A DNA stretch of 64,000 nucleotides from CBDIHP01 sp965279195. Lineage in GTDB: Bacteria > Planctomycetota > Planctomycetia > Isosphaerales > Isosphaeraceae. Positions 1 through 6,991 of the stretch are shown piece by piece. Position 1 is the stretch's first letter; the number at the start of each line of letters is the position of its first letter. A program made the position numbers and the translations under genes. The DNA is taken from the NCBI GenBank assembly GCA_965279195.1, contig CBDIHP010000034.1, forward strand, positions 1-64,000, in the 5' to 3' direction. Below the pieces are notes generated by a model. That model did not search any database. It was not told the origin of the DNA and worked only from the letters and a program-made list of their open reading frames with translations.

Positions 1-562
1 GTCCGGAGGTCCGACGGGAGCGGGACGACCAACGTCTTCACGAGCCACCTCGCCGCGATCAGCCCGGCATGGAAGCGGGGGCCTGGTGTCGGAAAGTCCA
101 TCTCCTGGCCGGTGGGGATCGGGGCCAGGGGCAACCCGGGCGTCGCGTTCACGATCCGGCAGGTGCCGGGGGCGATCGGGTATCTCGAATACTCCTTCGC
201 GAAATTCTCGGGCCTGACGGTCGCGTCGCTGGAGAACCGGGCCCACGCCTTCGTCGAGCCGACGGTCGAGTCCGCCGGCCGGGCCCTCTCCACGGCGGAA
301 CTCGACGACCGACTCGTCGCGACGATCCCGGACCCTCTCGGGGAGGGTTCCTATCCGATTGTCTCCTATACCTGGCTGCTCTGCCGCAAGCGATACGACC
401 GCCCGGAGGTCGGCGAGGCCCTCAAACGGTTGCTGCGCTATGCCATCCAGGAGGGTCAATCCTGCAGCGAGGGGCCTCGGGTATGTGCCCCTCCCCGAAG
501 CAATCGCCGGTCGCGTCCGACGCGCGATCGACGACATCCAGGTCGGGGCCGCCCCGGGTTGA
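1..562 (+). CDS. pstS: Phosphate ABC transporter substrate-binding protein PstS, C-terminal part, frameshifted
   Basis: This is the C-terminal part of the periplasmic phosphate-binding protein of the Pst transporter; the gene begins before the window. Frame 1 opens with the phosphate-site motif RSDGSGTT and continues through VAFTIRQVPGAIGYLEYSFA and YPIVSYTWLL, all typical of PstS. At about 467-471 the frame breaks. The expected ending LGYVPLPEAI lies in frame 2 and stops at 562. Removing one G from the GGGG run restores a continuous SEGLGYVPLPEAI, so there is one extra base, either a real mutation or a sequencing error. pstC, pstA and pstB follow on the same strand. Confidence 0.88.
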
Positions 563-626
563 GTCCCGCCCCGATGAGCGATCGATCGCAAGCCCAACCC
601 CCGCGCCGCTTCCCAGGGGATTTCGC

Positions 627-1574
627 ATGCCGGAACGCCTGTCTCGCCCACCGACCGTGTTCGAGACCCGGAGCTCGGCCTTGTTCCAGGCGACGACGCT
701 CGCGATGGCCGCGTTGGTCGCGATCCTGGTCCTGGCGATCACCGCCCGGATCGCCTGGACCGCGATGCCCGCGATCCGCGCCCATGGATTAGGCTTCCTG
801 GTCGGCACACGCTGGGATGTCACTCGGGCCGAATTCGGCATCTGGCCGCAGATCGCCGGCACGCTGTATAGCTCCGCCCTCGCGCTGATGGTCGCGACGG
901 TGTTCGGGCTGGCGACGGCCATCGTGCTCACCCAGGATTTCCTCCCGCGGGGGATGGAACAGTTCCTCGCGATGGTCGTGCAGACCCTCGCGTCAATCCC
1001 GAGCGTCGTGTACGGGCTCTGGGGCCTGTTCGTGATCTTGCCATTGCTGAAGGGGCCGGCCGACTGGCTCCACGAGCATTTCGCAGCCGTTCCTCTGTTC
1101 GCAGGCAGGCTGAACGGGCCCGGCGTGCTCCCGACCGTGGTCGTCCTGGCCATCATGCTCCTGCCGACGATCGTCGCGCTCTCGAGGGTCGCGCTCGACG
1201 CCGTCCCGGTCCGACTCAAGGACGCCGGGTTCGGCCTGGGTGCCACGCGTTGGGAGGTGATCCTCAGGGTCGTGATCCCCACTGCGACCCCCGGCATCCT
1301 CGGCTCGATCGTCCTGGCGTTCGGTCGCGCGATCGGCGAGACGATGGCCGTCGCCATGCTGATCGGCAACTCCGAAATCTTCCGCTGGTCGCTGTTCTCG
1401 CCGGGGACGACGTTCTCCGCGCTGCTGGCGAATCATTTCGCCGAGGCGAATGCGAATGAGGTTTCGGCCCTCATGTATGCCTCGCTGGTGCTGCTGGCGA
1501 TGACGTTGGTCCTCAACCTCCTCGGCGAGCGTATCGTCAGGCGGGCGATCGGCGAGAATCGGGAGGCACGATGA
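627..1574 (+). CDS. pstC: Phosphate ABC transporter permease PstC
   Basis: Inner-membrane permease subunit of the high-affinity phosphate importer, 315 residues from the ATG at 627, which has AGGGGA about 6 nt upstream. The open frame extends further 5' but that part reads through pstS and is not expected to be used. An N-terminal hydrophobic segment (MAALVAILVLAITARIAW) is followed by several membrane spans. The ABC permease coupling loop is visible as LKDAGFGLGATRWEVILRVV, followed by the family ending GRAIGETMAVAMLIGN. The stop codon overlaps the start of pstA (ATGA), which suggests translational coupling. Confidence 0.93.
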   Translation: MPERLSRPPTVFETRSSALFQATTLAMAALVAILVLAITARIAWTAMPAIRAHGLGFLVGTRWDVTRAEFGIWPQIAGTLYSSALALMVATVFGLATAIVLTQDFLPRGMEQFLAMVVQTLASIPSVVYGLWGLFVILPLLKGPADWLHEHFAAVPLFAGRLNGPGVLPTVVVLAIMLLPTIVALSRVALDAVPVRLKDAGFGLGATRWEVILRVVIPTATPGILGSIVLAFGRAIGETMAVAMLIGNSEIFRWSLFSPGTTFSALLANHFAEANANEVSALMYASLVLLAMTLVLNLLGERIVRRAIGENREAR

Positions 1575-2476
1575 TGTCCCAGTCCGAGGCCGCCGGGGGC
1601 CGGAACATCGCCGCCGAGCTCAGGAGGACGATCGTCGGTCGGCGGTCGTTGACCGATCGTGTGCTCACGTTGGCAGCGTTCGCGATCGCGTTGGGCTCCC
1701 TCATGCCTCTGATCTCGCTGATCGGTATGCTGGCCTCGAAAGGCTTCGCCAGGCTGAGTTTGCGACTCTTCTTGGAACTGCCCCCGGCCGCCGGGATGGT
1801 GGGGGGTGGGATCGGGAATGCACTCGTGGGGACCCTGGTGATCGTGGGCATCGCCTCCTTGATCGCGGTCCCGACGGGGACGCTGGCCGCCATCTGGGTC
1901 GCGGAATTTGCCCGACCCGGGCGCCACCTCGCCTCGGGCACCTTGTTCGCAGCGAAGCTGCTGTCGGGGATGCCATCGATCCTCGCGGGAGTCTTCGCGT
2001 ACACGGCGGTCGTGGTCACGACCGGCGGGTTCTCGGCGTGGGCCGGCGGGATCGCGCTCGCCGTGCTGATGATCCCGACGGTTCTCCTCTCCGGGGTCGA
2101 GGCGATCCGTTCCGTCCCGGCGAATCTCCGCGAGGCGGCCTACGGCATGGGCACGACCCCGTTCCAGGCCGTCCGCAAGGTCGTGCTGCCGGCGGCGGCC
2201 CCATCGCTGCTGACGGGCATCATGCTGGCCATCGCCCGGGCGTCCGGCGAGACCGCGCCGCTGCTCTTCACGGCCCTCTCGTTCGACTACTGGCCGAGCC
2301 CCCGTTCCGCGAGCCTACGGCGTCCCTCCCGGTACTGATCTACAACTTCTCAAGCGTCCCCTACCCGGAACAGACCGAGACCGCCTGGGCCGCCGCGTTC
2401 GTCCTCGTCGCCTTGCTCCTGCCTCTCGAACCTCATCAGTCAGGTCATCGCCCGCCGAACAAGCCGGCCCTTCTAA
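1571..2476 (+). CDS. pstA: Phosphate ABC transporter permease PstA, two compensating frameshifts near the C-terminus
   Basis: Second permease subunit of the Pst system, starting at the ATG that overlaps the pstC stop. As read, it stops early at 2338 after LSFDYWPSP. The normal PstA ending is present but split. At about 2297-2303 a C appears to be missing from a CCCCC run, moving REPTASLPVLIYNFSS into frame 1. At about 2421 one C appears to be extra, and the true tail SNLISQVIARRTSRPF returns to frame 2, ending at TAA 2474-2476. Repairing both indels gives a full-length PstA. The EAA-like loop LREAAYGMGTTPFQAVRKVV and the ARASGETAPLLFTA motif are intact. Whether the indels are biological or assembly errors cannot be told from the sequence. 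Confidence 0.85.
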
Positions 2477-2504
2477 GCGGTCGGGTCATCGAGGAGACTC
2501 CCGC

Positions 2505-3332
2505 ATGCTGTCCCCGAGCGAGTTGGTGACCGGTGTCCGAGGCGCGACCACCGCGGCCGGTCCGCCCGTGGTGTCCATGGATATCCGGGCGTTGCATTAT
2601 GGCGCCGTGCACGCCCTCCGCGATGTCCGGCTCGAGGTGGAGGCCGGCACTGTGACCGCCTTCATCGGGCCATCCGGATGCGGCAAGAGTTCCGCACTCC
2701 GCACCATCAACCGGATGAACGACTTCGTGCCGGGCTTCCGCCTGGATGGCCGGGTCTCTCTCCATGGGCACGACATCTATCACCGCGCGGTCGACCCCGT
2801 GGCCGTCCGTCGCCGGGTGGGGGTGGTCTTCCAGCAGCCCAATCCGTTCGTCGGCAGCATCTATCACAATGTCGCATTCGGCCTGAAGCTCAATGGATAT
2901 CGCGGCGATATCGCCGCGCGTGTGGAGGACGCCCTCCGGGCCACCGCGCTCTGGGACGAGGTGAAGGACAGGCTTCGCAGCGGCGGGCATGCGCTCTCGA
3001 TCGGCCAGCAGCAGCGGCTCTGCATCGCGCGTGCGATCGCGACCCGCCCGGAGGTCCTGCTGATGGACGAGCCCTGTTCCTCACTCGACCCGCTCTCGAC
3101 CCGCAGGATTGAGGAGCTGGTACTCGAGCTCCGCCGGGAGTTCACGGTGATCATGGTCACGCACAACATGGACCAGGCTCGGCGGGTCGCCGACACGACC
3201 GCGTTCTTCTGCGTGGATACGTCAACACAGGGGCGCTGCGGCTACCTGGTCGAGCACGGGCGGACCGCCCAGATTTTCGAGCAACCCGCGAGCGAGCTGA
3301 CCCGGCGTTACCTCTCGGGCGACTTCGGCTGA
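2505..3332 (+). CDS. pstB: Phosphate ABC transporter ATP-binding protein PstB
   Basis: ATPase of the Pst phosphate importer, 275 residues from the ATG at 2505. An internal ATG at 2577 (MDIRALHYG) would give 251 residues, closer to the usual length of about 255, so the first 24 residues may be absent. From the 2505 start, Walker A GPSGCGKS is at 55-62, the Q-loop QQPNPF near 110, Walker B LLMDEPCSSLDP from 185 and the H-loop THNMDQA near 219. The signature motif reads LSIGQQQRLCIARA instead of the usual LSGGQ. The gene is intact and closes the operon; no phoU follows. Confidence 0.94.
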   Translation: MLSPSELVTGVRGATTAAGPPVVSMDIRALHYGAVHALRDVRLEVEAGTVTAFIGPSGCGKSSALRTINRMNDFVPGFRLDGRVSLHGHDIYHRAVDPVAVRRRVGVVFQQPNPFVGSIYHNVAFGLKLNGYRGDIAARVEDALRATALWDEVKDRLRSGGHALSIGQQQRLCIARAIATRPEVLLMDEPCSSLDPLSTRRIEELVLELRREFTVIMVTHNMDQARRVADTTAFFCVDTSTQGRCGYLVEHGRTAQIFEQPASELTRRYLSGDFG

Positions 3333-3398
3333 ACCGACACACGGGAGTTCGAACCCAGCCGGGCATTCGGGACGCGTCGCCGGGGACTCGTGGGCCGA

Positions 3399-3650
3399 TC
3401 AAGGGGGCCAACGCGGGGACAGGGCCAAAACGCGGTAACGCACGCGGCAACGCGGCGGCAACGCGGGGGCGGCAACGCGGGCAACGCGGGGGCAACGCGG
3501 GGGGCAACGCGGGGGGGGCAACGCGGGGGCAACGCGGGGACAGGGGGCAACGCGGGGGGGCAACGCGGGGACATGCACTGTGGGGGGCAACGCGGGGGGC
3601 AACGCGGGGACATGCACGGGGCAACGCGGGGACATGCACTGCAACGCTGC
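3399..3650 (+). repeat. G-rich minisatellite built on CAACGCGGGG
   Basis: About 14 irregular copies of GGCAACGCGG with variable G-runs occur between pstB and the next gene; three late copies are extended by ACATGCAC. Unit length varies from about 9 to 22 bases, so it is a decayed minisatellite and not a CRISPR array. Proline/arginine-rich reading frames across it on the minus strand are artefacts of the composition. Confidence 0.85.
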
Positions 3651-4060
3651 GAAATTGGGCAAGGCCCATAGTCTGGGGGACTCGTCTCCGGCTGGGTTTT
3701 GTATGTTGACCGACGATTGGAAAAGAATCGGGGACTGCATGGTCTGGTGGGATCGGGCTGGGCAGGAGGCCTGGCAAGGTGGGGACGGGGTGAACAGCTT
3801 GTAGGTCGCGCGTCGGCCTCCTCCGGGAGGGAGGGGAATCTATCCTGCGGCGACGCATCTGGGACCAGTCCGTGTGACCGTACGGCGGTTGCGGCAGGAC
3901 GGCCAGGGGGGGATGCCGGGGCGGCTCGAATGTCCGGGGGCGGGTCGGTCGGGGCGGCCCCGGCACCGGCACGGCCGGGGGCACACGGACCGGCTCCCGA
4001 TGGGAGCGGATATTTGCTCAGGCGATGGGCACGTTCGAGGTGATTCGGTTGTCGATCCGT
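3651..4060. other. Non-coding gap between pstB minisatellite and VOC gene
   Basis: No convincing gene is visible. The stretch 3657-3745 contains GTCTGGGGGACTCGTCTCC and AATCGGGGACTGCATGG, which look like degenerate remains of GGGGACT-type intergenic repeats. The rest is G-rich and featureless, leading into the convergent end of the VOC gene. Confidence 0.4.
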
Positions 4061-4543
4061 TCACTCGCCCGCGCGGGCGGATTCGATGCGGGCGATGTCG
4101 ATCTTGCCCATGGTCATCATGGCGTCCATCGCCCGCTTGCCGGCGGCGCGGTCGGGGTCGGAGACGGCGGCGAGGAGGGCGCGGGGGGTGATCTGCCAGG
4201 AGAAGCCCCAGCGGTCCTTGCACCAGCCGCAGGCGCTCGCCTGGCCGCCGTTGCCGACGAGGGCGTCCCAGTAGCGGTCGGTCTCCTCCTGGGTCTCGGT
4301 CAGGACCATGAAGCTGACCGCCTCGTTCGGCTTGAACATCGGGCCGCCGTTCAGGCCGATGTAGGACTGGCCCATGACGGTGAACTCGACCGTGAGGTCC
4401 TCGCCCGCCTTCGTCGCCGGGAGGTCCATCGAGGAGGCGTTGGCCTTGCCCACGCGGCTGTCCGGGAACACGCTCGCGTAGAACTCGGCCGCCTTGCGGG
4501 CCTCGCCGCGGTCGAACCACAGGCAGATGGACAGCTTGCTCAT
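4061..4543 (-). CDS. VOC-family (glyoxalase/PhnB-like) protein
   Basis: A 160-residue cytosolic protein of the vicinal-oxygen-chelate superfamily, in the PhnB / 3-demethylubiquinone methyltransferase-like branch. Characteristic stretches are ICLWFDRGEARKAAEFYASV at the N-terminus, VMGQSYIGLNGGPMFKPNEA in the middle and CGWCKDRWGFSWQITPRALL near the C-terminus. The ATG at 4543 is preceded by AGGAGA, so the extra upstream open frame is not used. Proteins of this branch are widespread and mostly have no assigned substrate. It is divergent from the XRE-cupin gene across a 157-bp gap. Confidence 0.88.
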   Translation of the reverse strand: MSKLSICLWFDRGEARKAAEFYASVFPDSRVGKANASSMDLPATKAGEDLTVEFTVMGQSYIGLNGGPMFKPNEAVSFMVLTETQEETDRYWDALVGNGGQASACGWCKDRWGFSWQITPRALLAAVSDPDRAAGKRAMDAMMTMGKIDIARIESARAGE

Positions 4544-4700
4544 GCGCGGTCTCCTGGCTTGAGGGGACGGGGGCCTTCGGAGCGGGGGATTGGAGCATGT
4601 TATCGTCTTGAAGTCAACGAATGTACAGTGAAAATCCGGAGGGTCGCCCTTGCGGGGGAAGGGGCTTGACGCGAATTCCGGTATCCTGGAAACTGATTCC

Positions 4701-5295
4701 ATGATAAAGGACGACCTGAACCGGACGATCGCCGCGCGACTGAGGGGGGCTCCGCAGTGCCAGGGGGCTGTCGCTGGAGGGGCTGGCGGGTCGGAGCGGC
4801 GTGAGCCGGTCGATGATCTCGGTCATCGAGCGGGGGGAGTCGGCCGCGACGGCGGTGGTGCTGGAGAAGCTGGCCTCGGCCCTGGGGGTGACCCTGGCGT
4901 CGCTATTCGACGCGTCCGAGCCGGACGACCCGGCGGAGGCCGACGGCGGCGTGGCCCTTTCGAGGCGGTCGGGGCAGGGGGTCTGGAAGGATCCGGGCTC
5001 CGGCTACCTCCGGCGCAATGTGTCGCCGCCGGGCGCGGGCGGGCCGTTCCGGATCGTCGAGGTCGAGTTCCCGCCCGGCACGCGGGTGGCGTTCGACAAC
5101 GCGCTCCAGGACGGCCGGATCCATCAGCAGGTCTGGATCCTCGACGGCGTGATCGAGCTGACCGTGGGCGATTCCACCCATCGGCTGGAGGCCGGCGACT
5201 GCCTGGCCATGCCCATCGACCGGCCGACGATGTTCCACAACCCCACCGAGCGGCCCGCCCGCTACGCGGTCGTCGTCGCCAGGGAGGCCACCTGA
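4701..5295 (+). CDS. XRE-family HTH regulator with C-terminal cupin domain, frameshifted near the N-terminus
   Basis: A transcriptional regulator of about 197 residues once one base is corrected. It has an N-terminal XRE helix-turn-helix and a C-terminal cupin sensor domain with PPGTRVAFDN, HQQVWILDGVIELTVG and HRLEAGDCLAMPIDRP. The ATG at 4701 (MIKDDLNRTIAARLRG) opens the first helices, but the recognition helix MISVIERGESAATAVVLEKL lies in another frame. The switch is at a run of six G at about 4743-4748; with five G the protein reads RLRGLRSARGLSLEGLAG without interruption. The GNAT gene begins 2 bp after the stop, and XRE-cupin/GNAT pairs are common in bacteria. Confidence 0.82.
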
Positions 5296-5297
5296 CC

Positions 5298-5843
5298 ATG
5301 AGTGTATATCGCTGGACCATCCGCCGCGTCGGCCCCGACGACCCCGTCCCGATCGATTCGCTTGCGGATGTCCTGATCGATTGCGTCGAGGGGGGCGCGT
5401 CGGTCGGGTTCATGGCCCCGATCGCGCGAGACACGGCCCTGGCCTTCTGGCGGAAGGTGGCCGCCGGGGTCGCGAGTCATCAACGCATCCTGATCATCGC
5501 CGAGGACGATCTCGGCCCCTGCGGGACGGTCCAGCTCGTCCTGGACCTGCCCGAGAACCAGCCGCACCGGGCCGACCTGGTGAAGATGCTGGTGCACCAT
5601 CGCGCCCGCCGCCGCGGCCTGGGCGCCGCGCTGCTGGACGCCGCCGAATCCGCCGCGCGCGACGCCGGCCGCACGCTCCTCGTGCTCGACGCCGTCACCG
5701 GCGCCGACGGCGCGCGGCTCTACGTGCGATCCGGCTGGACCCGCGTCGGCGACATCCCCGCCTTCGCCCTGATGCCCGACGGCGCCCCTTGCAGCACGAC
5801 GTATTATTATAAGAGCGTCGGACTCCCTGTTGCGAACCGGTAA
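5298..5843 (+). CDS. GNAT-family N-acetyltransferase
   Basis: A 181-residue acetyl-CoA-dependent N-acetyltransferase; the substrate cannot be predicted. The acetyl-CoA-binding motif A is ADLVKMLVHHRARRRGLGAA, with the R/QxxGxG/A loop as RRRGLGAA, followed by DAAESAARDAGRTLLVLDAV and the late ARLYVRSGWTRVGDIPAFAL. The ATG at 5298 follows the XRE-cupin stop by 2 bp, so the two are probably cotranscribed and the regulator may control this enzyme. The upstream extension of the frame runs through the regulator gene and is excluded. Confidence 0.9.
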   Translation: MSVYRWTIRRVGPDDPVPIDSLADVLIDCVEGGASVGFMAPIARDTALAFWRKVAAGVASHQRILIIAEDDLGPCGTVQLVLDLPENQPHRADLVKMLVHHRARRRGLGAALLDAAESAARDAGRTLLVLDAVTGADGARLYVRSGWTRVGDIPAFALMPDGAPCSTTYYYKSVGLPVANR

Positions 5844-5861
5844 CCCGAACCCGGCCCGAAC

Positions 5862-6045
5862 GCGCTGTTCGAGGGTCTCCCGAACCCCTCCCGACATCCG
5901 CCGCGCCGAACCACCGAATCGGGCCTCCGGACCCTGTTGAGGAATCCCCCCCGCGTCAGGGCCCTTGATTTTCGGGTCGGGAGACCCGCTCCTGTGGTGC
6001 GGATTCTCAGGGTAGGGGCGGGGTCGGGAGACCCGCGCCCAGCGC
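5862..6045. repeat. Intergenic inverted repeat, family A, copy 1 (degenerate left half)
   Basis: The right half is well preserved, with CGGGTCGGGAGACCCG followed by CTCAGGG and GGGCGGGGTCGGGAGACC ending in CGCCCAGCGC. The left half has drifted (GAGGGTCTCCCGAACCCC). It lies between the convergent GNAT and NUDIX genes. Confidence 0.8.
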
Positions 6046-6078
6046 CCCGATCCTCGCCCATCGCCGGGTGGCACCCCC

Positions 6079-6675
6079 CTATAGGAGGTCGCGGAGGCAG
6101 AACTGGGACCAGGTTTCGAACTCGGCGATGAGCGTTTTCAGGGCGTCGAGCGGCAGGAATTCGGCGTCGGCGAGGCCGGTTTCGCGGGGCTGCACGGCGG
6201 GGCGGTCGAGTTCGTAGAGGTGCACGACGCCCAGGTGGACGGTGCCGACGGGGGTGGCGTCGTCGTTAATCAGGCCGACGCGGGTCAGCTTGCCGGGGCT
6301 GTCGAGGATCACCTCCTCGTCGAGTTCCCGGCGCAGGGCTTCTTCATAGGCGTCGAGGGTGCCGCGCCCGTCGGCGTCCTCCTCGGCGACGTGGCCGCCG
6401 ACGCCGAGGGAGCGGAGCCGGTGCAGCCGGGCCTCGCCCTGGGACGTCCCGCGCCGGTAGGTGAAGATGAGGTCGCCGGAGCGGAAGATCACGTAGGGGA
6501 TGATCTGCTTGAGGCTCGGGTCGTCCTCGACCTCGTACCTCGGCCGGAACCCGGCCAGCTCGGGGCGGAGCAGGGCACCCAGGTAGCGGTCGGCCTCGGG
6601 GCAGAACCCCTGGAACCGGCCCAGGCGGTCGAGCTCGGCGGCGGGGACGACCAGCACCCGTTCGTCCAGACCCAT
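6079..6675 (-). CDS. NUDIX-family phosphohydrolase (COG4112-like)
   Basis: A 198-residue protein resembling the predicted phosphoesterases of COG4112. The N-terminus RVLVVPAAELDRLGRFQGF and the segment PSLKQIIPYVIFRSGDLIFT match that group. The Nudix box is divergent: GVGGHVAEEDADGRGTLDAY leads into RRELDEEVIL, so the metal-binding RExxEE core is recognisable but the loop after the first glycine is longer than in standard NUDIX proteins. The ATG at 6675 (MGLDERV) is preceded by GAGGTG. The kinase gene is divergent, 316 bp away. Substrate unknown. Confidence 0.83.
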   Translation of the reverse strand: MGLDERVLVVPAAELDRLGRFQGFCPEADRYLGALLRPELAGFRPRYEVEDDPSLKQIIPYVIFRSGDLIFTYRRGTSQGEARLHRLRSLGVGGHVAEEDADGRGTLDAYEEALRRELDEEVILDSPGKLTRVGLINDDATPVGTVHLGVVHLYELDRPAVQPRETGLADAEFLPLDALKTLIAEFETWSQFCLRDLL

Positions 6676-6991
6676 CGCGACACCTCGGCGGTTCGAACAC
6701 CCGGCTTGGGAACTGTCAACCCTGTCGGACAATCCTGTTGAAATTCGGCAACTTCGCGACGAGCCTTGAGAAAAAGCCCAGGCTTGGGGGAGGACCCTTG
6801 GATTCCCGAGGGGGCTCCGGTCGACGGCCCCCTGGGCCTGTTCGCGAAACTTGACGCGGGGCCATTTCGCGGCCCAAATCCCGGCGAGATCGCACCTTTG
6901 GGCCGCCGGGGATTGTTGGCACCGGTCGCCCGTGGGGAGTATGATGAGGGTTCCCCACGTCGTCGTCGGACGTTTCCCCGGAGCATCAACG
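6676..6991. other. Divergent intergenic region between NUDIX and kinase genes
   Basis: This 316-bp gap separates two divergent genes and should carry both promoters. No repeat or hairpin of either family was seen. If the kinase begins at the ATG 6941 instead of GTG 6992, the gap shortens by 51 bp. Confidence 0.35.

Noticed and set aside
3399..3650. CRISPR array
   Set aside because: Units are irregular (9-22 bases), have no constant-length spacers and no cas genes are near.
3157..3984. Pro/Arg-rich minus-strand frame over the minisatellite
   Set aside because: It arises from translating the repeat and contains no recognisable protein features.
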